Assembly (NCBI GenBank): GCA_964036315.1
Contig: OZ038480.1
Coordinates: forward strand, 6,723,703 to 6,787,702
Direction of reading: 5' to 3'
DNA: 64,000 nucleotides
Source: Acanthosepion esculentum
Taxonomy: Eukaryota; Mollusca; Cephalopoda; Sepiida; Sepiidae
Of this stretch, positions 21,016 through 32,387 are shown one piece after another. Numbering within the stretch: the stretch's first letter is position 1; each line of letters starts with the position of its first letter. Both the position numbers and the translations under genes were made by a program. The notes beneath the pieces are model-generated. The model ran no database searches, was not told the origin of the DNA, and was given only the letters and a program-made list of their open reading frames with translations.

Positions 21016-21605
21016 GTCGTTGAAAGTCAATCCAGTAGTGAGTCCTACTAGTGGAAGGTCGGTAGTTCTCGTGTAAGTCTGAGTTGTACTCAACAGATCC
21101 CAGCTAGTCAATATTTACTAGCTCTTCCACGAGGGTAGATGTCGCACAAGGCCGAGTTTAACGTGGGTCTTTCGAGCCCGTAGACTCAGCCAAAAAATTG
21201 CAATAGAGCCCGCATGAATGAGATCGGGTCAGTCTACCTCCTTTAACGAGACTCTGCCCTTCAAGAGAGTCTCGTCTAGGTTCCTCTCTGCCCGAAGGCA
21301 GAAAGTTCAACCATCTAGCTGGAACAGATCCCAGCTAGTGATATCTAGCTACTCCCCCACGAGGGCTGCATGTGGTACAAGGCCGGGTTTAACGTTGGTT
21401 TTCCGAGCCCATAGGCTCGGCCAAAAATATTCCCTGTAAAAACGGGTTCAGGGTCAGTCCACCTCCCCGAACGAGACTCTGCCCCTCGGCGGAGCCTCGT
21501 CCGTGTTCCTCTCTGCCCGAAGGCAGAGAGTTGGACTGAATAGCTGGAACAGATCCCAGCTAGTCTCTGTAGTCTGTTGACTTACAGATACTTATAGGTA
21601 GTTAC
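21016..21605 (+). repeat. ~225-bp GC-rich tandem repeat
   Basis: ACAGATCCCAGCTAGT recurs at about 21100, 21325 and 21550. Within each unit are CCACGAGGG, ACAAGGCCG(A/G)GTTTAACGT, CGAGCCC(G/A)TAG(A/G)CTC, ACGAGACTCTGCCC and TCTCTGCCCGAAGGCAGA. Two full units and parts of a third are present. It is GC-rich against AT-rich surroundings and shares the AAGG(C/T)CGG(G/T)TTTAACG word with the block at 5.5 kb. Confidence 0.85.
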
Positions 21606-21609
21606 TACC

Positions 21610-22145
21610 TATAGTGTAGTCACTCATGGGGGTGGCAGGTTATTCCATTATATCAATGCCAAACTAGAAAAGTCTTGGTAATTTAATTTTTATTATCTCC
21701 CAGCATGCATGTCTGGATAAAAGTGTTGGCCATTTTTATATTCTCATTATAATCAATACTAAATTGGGATAAAAAGAGAAAAGTAGATTTTGCAGCAGAC
21801 ATGAATAACAAATTCTTAATAGATAAAACAATCTCATTTGAATATTAAAATAATTTAGACTTTGTGTCATTTGAATTGAACGAACAAAAAGGCATCAATC
21901 TGTCTACAACTGACTTCTTTATGACACCTTTGCATGCAATAATACAGGTGATTAAAATCTTTTATTACCTGTAAATATACAAAATACAATAAAAAATACA
22001 GATTCTCCCCTTCTATACCAATTTATACAGTCTCCATCAAAATGTGTGGCCCTTAAAATGTTTATTATTACAATGTCCATGAAGATAAATCTATTTTACA
22101 TTTCAAATTGAAGAAGGCAAATGTAGGATCAATTTGAACTTTGAA
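21610..22145. other. unassigned AT-rich stretch
   Basis: No gene or clear repeat recognised. Confidence 0.4.
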
Positions 22146-22445
22146 CTTTGCAAATATTCAAAATGATGACCATTCTGATGCAACCACTGCTGAGAATGCA
22201 AACCAATGATACCACATATTGTTAATGATTTTATGCAATGTAACTTTATCTTTGAGGTATCCCCATAAAAATAGTTCATTGACCTGATGCCTGGAGATGC
22301 AGAAGCTATCCAATGCTACATTGTTCTCCCAAATCTATCTGTTCAGTAGAGTTTCATCAAGATAGGCCTTCACATAAAGAGGTTCATCACCATCTTCATG
22401 GAAAGTGTCGCACAATGTTGGAATGAAACTTTCCCAATGAGCATG
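22146..22445 (-). pseudogene. DDE transposase C-terminal remnant
   Basis: The minus strand gives HWESFIPTLCDTFHEDGDEP, a decayed middle, then HQVNELFLWGYLKDKVTLHKI. The FFLWGYLKDKV pattern is typical of the region just after the last catalytic acidic residue in mariner-related DDE transposases found in invertebrates. Stops and substitutions show it is dead. It may come from the same family as the copy near 2 kb. Confidence 0.4.
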
Positions 22446-22714
22446 CTTCAAAATACAATGGACAATCAATTATGAAATATATAGCGACACATGTAATTTA
22501 TCAAAAATATTTTCTTGGAGATTTATGGTAGATTTCCAAGTTTTCTTATTGAGTTTGTGGATTCTTCTAGAATTATGTTTGTGAACATTTCACCTTTAAA
22601 GCAAGTAACAGACAATCATGTGGGATCTGTTTGAAATGCTATTCTAAAATTTTCCACTTCAGTTCCATTTGTACATACTAAAAAGAAAACAAAACCCCTC
22701 GTCTATCTATATCT

Positions 22715-22930
22715 ATATATTATGATTACTTGCATAATTTACATTATTCGGACTGTTATCCTCATCTTCATTGCCATATTCACAACATTTCGGCGGTTGT
22801 ACACTCTGGCCTTTAAGTCTATGTCTTTCTATATATCTGTCTATATCTCTGAGATGAGGTATTATGATTACTTGCATTATTTACATTATTTGGACTGTTA
22901 TCCTCATCTTCATACCCATATAAACAACAT
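22715..22930 (-). repeat. copies of the GAAACGTTGT dispersed repeat
   Basis: Minus-strand words GCCGAAATGTTGTGAATATG and AAAGGCCAGAGTGTACAACC, together with GATGAGGATAACAGTCC(G/A)AA twice, match the unit at 48.0-48.6 kb. The order is scrambled, with one near-complete and one partial copy. Confidence 0.6.
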
Positions 22931-23224
22931 TTTGACCAGACAAGGTTTATTGCAGGCAGCAAAACAAGTGGCAATCTAAAAATAACAAGTTTGGAAAATA
23001 TGCCATATGCAGAAGAACTTCACATTCCAGTTCGATCATTATCTGATGTCCATCTCACAAATGAAACACTAAAGTAGACATTAAATTCTCCTGAATTTTG
23101 AAACATTATCCAAATTTCTGTCATGAAATATCAGCATCAGTAATTTTTATGTTTGACAAACAATGTCAAATAGAGAAAGAATGTAAGTATAAGTTTAAAT
23201 TTTAATTTCATGTGCTGGTGGGTC

Positions 23225-23420
23225 TCTGTGGCTTTATTGTTTGGAGGATGTAAGAAAGGTTTCCAGGGTTATGAGGTGCAAGTTCAAATAATATCAAATC
23301 CTGCTGTGGTCTACATCTTTATTTCTGATCCAGGCTGCTTACTCTCCGGCTGTAGACTGTATAAATGACCTGAGGATTTTGCTAAAAGCAGCAAAACTGA
23401 CACCAAAAGAAAAATAGACA
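23225..23420 (+). mobile_element. tRNA-derived SINE-like element
   Basis: GGGTCTCTGTGGCTTTATTG (A-box-like) precedes GAGGTGCAAGTTCAAAT (B-box-like), and a CTCCGGCTGTAGACTGTATA...AGCAGCAAAACTGACACC body follows. It differs from the main SINE family of the window. Confidence 0.4.
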
Positions 23421-25210
23421 TGAATTAATAATGAAAGTAAACATCAGTGAGCATTTTTCTTTTAAGTTAAAATGTTTTCTCCAGTTGCCTAAGACAAAAG
23501 AGTTATGAAAGCTAATTTGTCTGGGGAACTGGAGATCATTTTTAATCTCTTGTGGTTAAATTTATCTTATTTAATCCTCATTAACACAACAAATAATTAA
23601 GCAGAGAATAACAAACAATTGACTATTATAAAAAAAGAAAATCAGAGAACCTGTTTTTGTTATCTTTACACATCAATATTTTGTGGGGTTTTTTCAGTCT
23701 TTTACAAGTGATCACCTACCTTAACTTTTTAAGGTTTTAGTTAAATTTGAACTAGTTACTGTGGTATTATGGCTAGGAAAAAAGAGGACACTGGCAGCCA
23801 GTTTGAACAACAGTTAGCAACTGTTTTTATTTCAAGTATATACAAATGTATTGGCTTTGTCTTAGCCAATCAGCATTGTTTTTACAGATAGTGTCTTGAC
23901 AGTGTATCAGCCAATCGGCATTTTCTTTACATATTATACAGCAGTTACCAAGATCACAAAAATTTATTCCATTTCTAATAAAACTTTTTTAATGATATTT
24001 TGCCAAAAATGTCCAACATTTTGTAATTTTTTCAGAAAACTAACTTAAATAATCTAAAATTAGTGATTTCTTCTGTAACATTTTCTGACACAGAATTTGA
24101 AGGTAAGAAAGACACGAGTTGACCGGAAGTTTTATTTTCTAAAATTAAACTATAAACTTGTTTTATTTGTCCATAAAATCAGAACAGAATATAAATGTCT
24201 CTGCTCTGAGATACACAGAGATAAAAACGTGGTAATAAAAATGACCCACCACACAGATATAGACACTTCAAAGGTAGAATAAAATTTTAACATCATACTT
24301 CAAAGAGATAAATAATCATTTGAAGAATCTTGAAAAGAGGCTAATCATTTGAAGAATCTTGAAAAGAGGCTAATCATTTTCAATAGCCATTTATCGAATA
24401 CTGTCTACAGTAGTGTCCAATATCAGAGAACAAATGTTTAAAAATCAAAGTTTTCCAGTTCTACAGATTCAGTCATGATAAAAATTGCTGTAAATATTCT
24501 AAACTTGTTCTACACTTTGGTAAATTTACATCATATGAGGAACCAAGGATGAAACATGGTATTGAAATGTAATGGGAGAGAGTCGTGGAAGAAAGGCTTA
24601 TTCTTCCATGTGTAGTTTCCCTGTTTTAGTCATTATTACATCCGTGATATAATAACACCATACTTCACAGGCGTAATGGAATACCTGAATGAAAAAGAAT
24701 GACAAGCATTTAATTCTCAGAGAGACATTTATAATGCTATGTCATACACAAAGTTAGGCATATATACATTTCCATGCAGAGAAATTATAACATATATGCA
24801 ACAACAAATAGTGTGAAAAAGAAAAGGAAAAAATGAGGGGGAAGCTTACTTTTAATATTTCCCAAAGGGGAAACTAGGGTTATGGCAGTTTCTCTATGAA
24901 CCTGGTTAAGCCATGTGGTTTTTCCTGTAAGACTGACCACTGTCAGCTAGGAATGTCCTCCTTCTCCGGGCTCTATATTGCAATTCCCCTGATGTCACTC
25001 ACCAGCCATAATATGACCCTCATGTCTATCTCAACATAAGGGAGAGAATCACTGTTTGTATCCCTACAGAACAGTGTTTCTGTTATGAGAAAAGGACACA
25101 TTTATAAAATGTGACAATGTTGCCATATTTATTATTCTCAGTTATTATAATTTCTAATTTCACTCTAAAAATATATTAGCAAAATTAGAAATGACAAATC
25201 TAAAAATCTA
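23420..25210. other. unassigned stretch with one 29-bp duplication
   Basis: TAATCATTTGAAGAATCTTG is duplicated in tandem at 24310-24376. A less AT-rich part (24840-25080) contains no recognised protein or RNA. No gene is supported. Confidence 0.4.
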
Positions 25211-25212
25211 TA

Positions 25213-25520
25213 AAAGGATTTTTCTCTATCTTTCTCTCTTTCTCTATCTCTTTCTGCATTTTGCTTTCTCCCTTTTTTCCTTTCTCTTTCTTTCTCTCTT
25301 TTTTCCTTTCCCTTTCTTTCTCTCTTTTTTCCTATCTCTTTCTTTCTCTCTTTTTTCCTTTCTCTTTCTTTCTCTCTTTTTTCCTTTCTCTTTCTTTCTC
25401 TCTTTTTCCTTTCTCTTTCTTTCTTTCACTTTCTCTCTTTTATTTTCTCTCTTTCTTTTACTTTCCCTCTGTCTGTCTGTCTGTGTCTGTGTCTCTGTCT
25501 CTGTCTCTCTCTCTCTCTGT
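25213..25520 (+). repeat. polypyrimidine (CTTT/CTCT) tract
   Basis: Almost pure C/T over 300 bp, built from a roughly 30-bp motif (TTTCTCTTTCTTTCTCTCTT with T runs) and then CTGT and CTCT repeats. The Ser/Leu/Phe-rich frame and its Lys/Glu/Arg-rich complement are artefacts. Such a mirror-symmetric purine/pyrimidine tract could form triplex DNA. Confidence 0.95.
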
Positions 25521-25524
25521 TTGG

Positions 25525-25960
25525 TTTGTTTGTTTTACGGCATATCAACTTCAATGGGTTATTTAATGCTAACAAGATTTTTATTGCTGGTAATATTTTT
25601 TTTTTTAAATTTGAATTGCTGGTAATTTTTTTAAAATATATAGCTGGTAATTTTTTTATTTTTCAAAAATGTATTCCTGGTAATATTTTATTTTTTTTCA
25701 AAGATTTATTGTTGGTAATAATTTTTTACAAAGTATTTCTTGTATTAAAACCTATTTTTACACTTTCATAGTGTTTTGACCCCAGTGTGGGGGTTAACTA
25801 TTTACCCATAGCTGGGACCCTAACAGGTGCTACCACCCCAGGCCAGAGTGGACTTGGATACACCAGCAATTAAGAGGTGGTTCCATGCTCCTCAAAACCT
25901 ACTGGTCAGAGGCCTTGCTGTTGGATATAGTTTATCATCTTACCCAGGACATGAATGTAG
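25525..25960 (+). repeat. dispersed composite repeat, unamplified copy
   Basis: TTGTTTTACGGCATATCAAC...GGGTTATTTAATGC, several (T)GCTGGTAAT(A)TTTTTT subrepeats and then CTAACAGGTGCTACCACCCC. The same order occurs at 49.07-52.07 kb, where the first part is amplified 17-fold. Confidence 0.8.
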
Positions 25961-26019
25961 TTTATCATCATACCCAGGACAGTCTTTCTTTGATTTCTCT
26001 AAACTGCCTTGTAGAGAAC

Positions 26020-26320
26020 AGAGCCACAAGCTCACTCTTCTAGTAGACATTGCTGCTGTAGTTTCCATAGTGAGTAGGTTTTATGAGGTGAAGTTGCCAG
26101 CACCATGCCCACTTGGTTTTGAATTCAGAGTTGTCCTTTTCCTAGACTGGTTGCCAATCACAGCTAAAGAGCCCAGTCTACTCTGCTATTTCATTCATAC
26201 CTGGCAGTGAGAATAGATGGAAGGGTCTTTGTGCAAAATTGAATGCAATGAACTTGGTCAGGAATTGAAATCAGCAAATTGATTCCACTTTGAGTGCCAG
26301 TAACCACCATACTCCACACA
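26020..26320 (-). mobile_element. SINE fragment
   Basis: Contains the minus-strand SINE words GAGCCCAGTCTACTCTGCTA, GAATAGATGGAAGGGTCTTT and GTGCAAAATTGAATGC. It directly follows the composite repeat. Confidence 0.5.
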
Positions 26321-26329
26321 CATCCAATA

Positions 26330-26835
26330 TTAGATATATACTGATTTGTATAGAATTATACTGACTGTTTATATCTATTTCTGTAAAAAAATAACGTTGT
26401 TAGCATATAAAAACATTGAACCCTGTCAACATTGAACCCTGTCAACTAAAATAGATTTTGGTCCTGACGCTCCCTCAGTCACATTCTTCTTCATCAGCCG
26501 TCATGGCATACCAAAGACGAGATATTTTGATGGAAACTCTTTGTTTCAGGTGTGAATGTGCAGTAAGTTGTGACCCAGAGGCCAGTGGGTACAGGGCAGC
26601 TTTCTGTTTTTAAATGGCACACACACACACACCACAAGCAGTTTTGGAAGGGATGACAGCAGTCTATGGAGCCAATGTTCAATTAAATAGTGTTACTAAG
26701 TACTGGTATCAGTTTTACATATGTGGTTAGACTTCAATGGAAACTACCTCTATCCCTGGTCACCATTGATGACTCTGCTATTCTTACATAAGCACTCAGG
26801 AACTTGTGGACACAGTGTAACAGAGACAGTTTGGG

Positions 26836-26876
<41 letters not shown>

Positions 26877-27150
26877 TATTTTTTTTATTGAAATTGGAGT
26901 GAATCTAGGTAGTGAAATTACATCAGAGCAATTTTGTTTACGGATGGGAAATCTGATCTCGCCCATTTGTAATTGGGTCATTACAAAGACAATGAAAATG
27001 ATCAGAATAATTTTTATCGGTTAAAATTTGAAATAGAGCTTACTAAAGCTATGAGGAACTTTGAAATTCACATGATTTGGGGTTGAAAGCAGCACCCGTG
27101 ATAATCGGGTGCGGGCCAAGGGTCGATTTATGATCAGCCAGGTTTATCTA
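26330..27150. other. intergenic stretch with (CA)n tracts
   Basis: Contains a (CA)5-6 near 26620 and a longer (CA)16 at 26839-26871. Nothing else recognised. Confidence 0.5.
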
Positions 27151-27159
27151 TATAAACAC

Positions 27160-27560
27160 GCACAGAAATCTGTTGACAGAGTGGTTGGCTCGTCTGCTGT
27201 CGAGTGCAGTCGAGCTAGGTAGAGAGAGGTTGGAGATTGAAAGCAACATCAGAGATTGAAACCAAACACCCGCTAACATATTTTGTTGATAAGTACAAAG
27301 AAGCGAATTACTCCTCCAACAATCTAAGACTGCTACTGCTACTATTATTACTACCACTGGAAACGGAAACGGCGAACAAGCTACAATAATCAAAAGGTTG
27401 TTTTTGGGCTTGTCTGTCGTTGAGTGCAATCAAGCTGGGTGGAGAGATATTGGAGACTGGAAGTGACATCAGAGATTGGAACGAAACCCCCGCTAACATG
27501 TACTGTTAATACCAATGCTTCTGCTACCTCGAAGATTACTACTACTGTTACTACCGCCGA
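27160..27560 (+). repeat. ~235-bp direct duplication
   Basis: TCGTCTGCTGTCGAGTGCAG...CATCAGAGATTGAAACCAAA...CACCCGCTAACAT at 27189-27280 is repeated at 27412-27498. Both are followed by CTACTACTACTG-type trinucleotide-rich sequence. Confidence 0.8.
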
Positions 27561-27579
27561 GGAGGAACGCAACTATAAA

Positions 27580-28125
27580 CTTTAAGCTGCGCACATAAAT
27601 CTTTATCTCTCCATCGCAAGAGTCGTATATCGTTCTGAGACGATTTCACAACAAGCTAATCACAACCCACTCTCCCTCTGTCTAGAATCCAGTGTCTGAG
27701 TTTTTATGTCAATTATTTTCTTTTCTGTAACCCGTTTCTTTTCTATACTATTCTTTTCTGCTATATAAAAGACATTAACAATTCAACCATTGAATAGTTG
27801 TTGGTCCGGCTTTCTGCAGATATTTTTTTTTTTTTTTTGGTGCATTCTAAATTTCTTAGCACAGACTCTCCAGCTGTGTCTACATCTTCAGTCGACCGTG
27901 AATGGATGAACATCACTTCTGCTTTCTGGATCAAACCAAACACAACGTGGACAGGAAGCAGGATTAAACCAGTGGACCGGTCGAATGATCTACGGATGCT
28001 CAGGAGACCTACGGTCACTCCCTTGAGTTCGGTTAAGACCGAGTAGACATCTCAGCCGAGAGAGTAAGACATCAGAGGTTGAGGGGCTGGGGCGAAAGTG
28101 TTAGACGGTATCAAGATAAGTATGG
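27580..28125. other. unassigned stretch
   Basis: Contains a T17 run near 27822. The 82-85-codon frames on both strands have no recognisable motif and are probably chance. Confidence 0.35.
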
Positions 28126-28129
28126 GATT

Positions 28130-28350
28130 TACAGAAAGAAATCATCCACAGATGCAGAAAATGTCAGCATGGCGAGTTCTTTGTTTCCTAATATCTTTTG
28201 AGAAGAATCTTTTAGTCAATTTCTCCCATGAAATTTTGACCATGTATTAGGAAAAAGGAATATTTTCACCAAACTAATTACCCAGAATGAAACATGGGTT
28301 CATCAATTTCACCCAGAGACTAAAGCTCATCACAAACAATGAAAATACTT
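28130..28350 (+). pseudogene. mariner transposase remnant
   Basis: The plus-strand frame reads GKRNIFTKLITQNETWVHQFHPETKAHHK, with upstream decayed sequence. The (D/N)ETWVH..PETK pattern is the first-catalytic-Asp region of mariner transposases; here Asp is Asn. An in-frame stop follows, and SINE sequence begins at about 28360, so a SINE inserted into, or lies beside, a dead mariner. Confidence 0.65.
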
Positions 28351-28365
28351 ACATTCACTTCCGTG

Positions 28366-28475
28366 CTAATACCCTTGGGAAAGGTATGAATCCTCTTCTT
28401 CTCCCACCAGCTATGGGTAAATAGGAGGACAGTTGCCTTGGATGGCAACCTACTGTGGGGAAAAAAAATCTGCCT
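28366..28475 (+). mobile_element. SINE body fragment
   Basis: GCTAATACCCTTGGGAAAGG, ATGAATCCTC and CAGCTATGGGTAAATAGGAGG match the family body closely. Confidence 0.7.
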
Positions 28476-28479
28476 CGTC

Positions 28480-29660
28480 AGTCATGTATTGAAAGATACA
28501 TGATTGCCTAAGCATGTATCATGCATGGCACATAACTGACTGACTTGTTCAACTAGTGATCATGGTAGATCATAGGTTCTCTCTCAGGAACTGTAATTAA
28601 GGTCTGCTCAGAATAGTTTCTGGCTCTGTGGGAGTTGAAGAAACACAAATGTGTCTGAGCAGGTATCTGCCATAGGGATTAACTAGTCCCCCCACCCTTG
28701 CAGATGCACAGCCAGTCATTATATAAAGGCAGGGTTGCTTTGATTATGTATTGCTTTAGTAATGATAAAACTTATAAACAATGAAACAAACATTCAGATA
28801 ACAGTTACATTTTTATTATATATGAGGTTATGACTAACGAGCTGGATTCATTTTGTAAATTTTATATGTCTGTCTGCTTTAACATGACACAAGTTATGAA
28901 GAGAAAAAGAAAGAAAATTACAAAGTCAAATTCTTCATTATTATTTATGTTTAGTGTGTGTGTGTGTGTGTGTGTGTGCTAATAAAACTTACATGAAATG
29001 CATTCCAGAGTAAAATCTCAGTGACAATAATATATAACATGAATCTCTCACTAAATAACTCCCCATTTCATTAATTGCTTTTTAATGAAAGCACCTAGAA
29101 TTCTGGTCTAGATGCCAGCAATATCTCAATTATTAGTCCACGTTTCTTCAAATTTTATCTAATCAAAAATATATTAACAAAGAAAACCCACTGATTCAGA
29201 TTTTTGAGAAAAAATCTCAAAGATGAATCAATGGGTTTTCTTCTCCAAAAGCAGAGAGTGAATTGTGAGAAAAATCATTTCCTATGGGCAAAAGTGTATA
29301 AATTTGATTTTATCTAAATCTGAATTTCGCCTATTTTTCTTTTTCATGTCTTCAGGGTTATGTTTCTTGTGTCAAATAAGGCAGCCAGATGTCATACAAA
29401 GTCAGATATCAATTATTTATATTGCTAGATAGCATCTGCCACAACAGATCACAACAATAAAATAAGAATGTTGTCTTTCTTTCTTTCTTCTTGCCTCCCT
29501 AAACACAAAATCGAAAGTACAAAGAGAAGCCATCATGTACCAAAGACAAGTATAGAATTCTGAAGTATGCATGACTTGTACGGGGTTGATTTTGTAGTTG
29601 TCACATGATGGAATGGTTACTAGCAGAGAGAAAAAATTAGCCAATTCCATCTAAGACTTT
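28480..29660. other. intergenic stretch with (GT)n and a hairpin
   Basis: (GT)14 lies at about 28950-28978. GAAAACCCACTGATTCAGAT...TTTTTGAG (29182) is inverted at 29214-29241 with 27-bp arms. No gene recognised. Confidence 0.5.
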
Positions 29661-29664
29661 TCAT

Positions 29665-29735
29665 GCTCACTTAACACTAATACCCTTTTGTAAAGGAATG
29701 AATCCACATTTTTATCCTTTTTCCCATTGTTAGAT
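29665..29735 (+). mobile_element. SINE body fragment, diverged
   Basis: CACTAATACCCTTTTGTAAAGGAATGAATCC followed by CCCATTGTTAGAT resembles the SINE body. Confidence 0.45.
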
Positions 29736-30186
29736 ATTTTGAAAAATGAAATGCCGCAATGATTGATAGAGTGGGTGAACGATCATTAGGGAAAATCACT
29801 CTTTCATAATTGCAGCCCAAACAATCATAACTAGAAAAGGTTGTTACACATATTGTCAACCTTGACATTTAAGTAGATTGATTTCATCATAATATATTGA
29901 CATTGTCAATAGATAAAATTTGGAAGTTTGGATATTTTAATATTTTAAATGCATTAAGTCTGATATCTTTAGTAATTAATAAAAATGATAAGTGCCAAAT
30001 ATTTAATTCAATCCTTTCTTTTGATACCCTTGAAAGTTTTGGCATTGTGTAATGTACTTGAGAGAAAATCCCTTATGCTTAGTGCCAGCTCCCTTTCTAT
30101 TTGAAGAATTTATATTGCATTGTAAGTTCAGGCAGTGTAGCTGTTTGCTGCACAGAAAGTGGCATTGTCAACATAAACTGCTACAT

Positions 30187-30285
30187 TCACTTTCATACAA
30201 ATACTCTTGGGAAAGGTATGAATCCATCCTTTCTCCCCCCAGCTATAGGTTAAATTGAATGACAGCCAGTTTAGAAGAACAACAA
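30187..30285 (+). mobile_element. SINE body fragment
   Basis: TTCATACAAATACTCTTGGG, AAAGGTATGAATCC and CCAGCTATAGGTTAAATTGA match the family. Confidence 0.6.
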
Positions 30286-30479
30286 CTCCGGATTCAAAAC
30301 TGTGGAGTAGGCAACGAGAAAACATTTTTCAGTATCTTTCCCAAGAACAATCCTACCAATTCGCAGATAATAAAAAAAAAATGGAATTTGTGATGATCAC
30401 CTATGTTATCAAAAATATATAGCATTTCAAAAAGGAAAAACTTATGTTGTTTAACATTTGCTCTGTTTATTAAGGAATA

Positions 30480-30605
30480 ACACTCGGATATATCGGATCG
30501 GATATAAAGGGTTTGTAAATATAGACAGTCACTTGAAGATCACTTGAGGCATGAGACTGGCAGTCACCATGCAGTGTTGATTTCTAGGCTAACACTGTCT
30601 ATATG
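30480..30605. repeat. TA-flanked foldback family, degenerate copy 6
   Basis: ACTTGAAGATCACTTGAGGC, ATGAGACTGGCAGTC and ACCATGCAGTGTTGATTTCT follow the GCATGAAACTGACAGTCGCC...AGTGTTGACTTC pattern of the family. No long palindrome remains. Confidence 0.5.
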
Positions 30606-30609
30606 TAAA

Positions 30610-31296
30610 ATTTAAGTTTTTATTATTTGCAAATAAGTAAAAAAAAAGTGAAACTACTCTAATTAGCCAAACTGAATTTAAAATTTAAAGTAAGCTTTAT
30701 TTAAATTTCTACTTAACCAACAAGAGTCTCGGGTTAAATTAATTTTGAACATACATGCTTACAATTTAGAAAAATTAGGTTTTGTAATAAATTGTGGAAA
30801 TGTTCCCGAGAAAAGAGAAAAAGAAATGAAAAGATTAATAATTTCTGAATAAAATAATAATAACCATGAAATGACATTTTATTTTGTAAACAAATTGTAT
30901 TTCTATATAAATAACATTTAAATATATACAGTAATTTGTAATCTTTTCATTTTTCATAGTTAATATGATTTTCTCTTCAGCTTTTGTAATAAACACAAAA
31001 ATTGGCTCATTATTATAAAAAGAGAGACCCACCCAAGACGAGTTTCACATTAAACCAGGGATTATGTTGCTCTTTAAATTGAAGTATTTTAATGGTATTG
31101 CCCTAACAAAAGTCTCACTACAATGTGCCATTTTTGGTGTGTTATAGTACTAAACACACCCACAAAAAAAAGAATCTAACCAAAGTTAAAAGAGATATTC
31201 ATTAGTAATTGTTTTTCAATTAGATAAAGTTGTTAAAGTTATGCTGAAGTGATAATATGATGACCAAGCAGAATTGCCTCTGCTTAAAATAAGCTT
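30610..31296. other. AT-rich intergenic stretch
   Basis: No recognised features. Confidence 0.4.
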
Positions 31297-31346
31297 ATTA
31301 TATTATATATTATATTATATATTATATTATATATATTATATTATAT
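31297..31346. repeat. TATATTATAT-type AT satellite
   Basis: An imperfect repeat of ATATTATATT. A similar tract at 32041-32105 mirrors it on the other side of the tRNA-like block. Confidence 0.85.
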
Positions 31347-31465
31347 AAAGACATTTATATTATGTTTAACGTTCTTTTTATAGATACAAGTATTTAAGCA
31401 AATGCTCTGTTTTATAATAAACAGTATTAAATAACATTTACCGGCCTGAATGTCCGAGAAATTTT

Positions 31466-31551
31466 CGCTCTCCGACAGGAATCGAACCTGTATCCTATAC
31501 GGAACCATCATTTCACGTGATGTGCCTTAACCGTTCGGCCACAGATGAGCG
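31466..31551 (-). tRNA. tRNA-Ser-like sequence 1 (anticodon position TGA), probably a pseudogene or tRNA-derived
   Basis: The minus strand has TGGCCGAACGGTTAAGGC (D-arm/A-box), a perfect 5-bp anticodon stem (CATCA/TGATG) with loop CGTGAAA, a long variable arm (TTCC...GGA) and the T-arm ACAGG-TTCGATT-CCTGT (B-box). The long variable arm and TGA triplet fit tRNA-Ser. U33 is replaced by G, and the acceptor stem pairs imperfectly (CGCTCAT against GAGAGCG with an A-A mismatch), with extra bases by the T-stem. A functional tRNA is therefore doubtful. Confidence 0.6.
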
Positions 31552-31824
31552 TCTGGTTAGCAAGGTCGATTTTACTATCTTTAAACTTAAATCTTCCATG
31601 AATCTCTTCTATTCATATCTGCTCTAGCATATCAAATGTAAACAAATGACGTCATATATTTTAGAATTGGACATAGTCCGACAATTTATTTAAAGACATT
31701 TATATTATGTTTAACGTTCTTTTTATAGATACAAGTATTTAAGCAAATGCTCTGTTTTTATAATAAACAGTATTAAATAACATTTACCGGCCTGAATGTC
31801 TGAGAAATTTTCATAGAAAATTTT

Positions 31825-31910
31825 CGCTCTCCGACAGGAATCGAACCTGTATCCTATATGGAACCATCATTTCGCGTGATGTGCCTTAACCGTTCAGCCA
31901 CAGATGAGCG
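31825..31910 (-). tRNA. tRNA-Ser-like sequence 2 (anticodon position CGA), probably a pseudogene or tRNA-derived
   Basis: Nearly identical to copy 1. Differences include loop CGCGAAA, giving CGA at the anticodon position (also serine), and CCGAACGG changed to CTGAACGG. The G33 and the acceptor-stem defects are shared, so they predate the duplication. Confidence 0.6.
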
Positions 31911-32040
31911 TCTGGTTAGCAAGTTTAATACTGTTTATTATAAAACAGAGCATTTGCTTAAATACTTGTATCTATAAAAAGAACGTTAAACATAATATAA
32001 ATGTCTTTAAATAAATTGTCGGACTATGTCCAATTCTAAA

Positions 32041-32105
32041 ATATATATCATATATTATATTATATATTATATTACATATTATATATTATATTATATATTA
32101 TATTA
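32041..32105. repeat. TATATTATAT-type AT satellite
   Basis: Counterpart of the tract at 31297-31346, on the other side of the inverted block. Confidence 0.85.
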
Positions 32106-32387
32106 TAGAATGGTGACTGGTGTTGGCTTTTCCCATCAACTTGGTATTCTTGTAATAAACATCCATGGGATATATTTTTAAAAACTGAGAAATATTAATA
32201 ATGATTTTAGTTTTGAAATATGGTATTCAAAACATATGACATATTTTAGAAAATCAACAATTTTTCCAATGATATGCATAGAGAATATATTTGCTGTTTA
32301 AATCTTCTGCATGATTATGAGGATGGGGAACCTGCTGAGGACAATGATAGAAAATAGACAACAATCTCAGCTTAGGTGATTGAATGA

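Larger units (their letters stand above)
31347..32044. repeat. duplicated and inverted block carrying tRNA-Ser-like sequences
   Basis: AAGACATTTATATTATGTTT...AACAGTATTAAATAAC occurs at about 31347 and 31692 in direct orientation, each followed by a tRNA-like sequence. The same segment is inverted at about 31927-32044. Arms 31655-31775 and 31927-32047 form a long near-perfect inverted repeat enclosing the second tRNA-like sequence in a roughly 150-bp loop. A short ATTTTCAT(A)GAAAATTTT insertion distinguishes the second copy. Confidence 0.85.

Noticed and set aside
25191..25625. 144-codon Phe/Ser/Leu-rich frame as a membrane protein
   Set aside because: Produced entirely by the polypyrimidine tract.
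27798..28046. Overlapping 82-85-codon frames on opposite strands
   Set aside because: No motif or repeat-independent evidence; begins in a poly-T/poly-A run.
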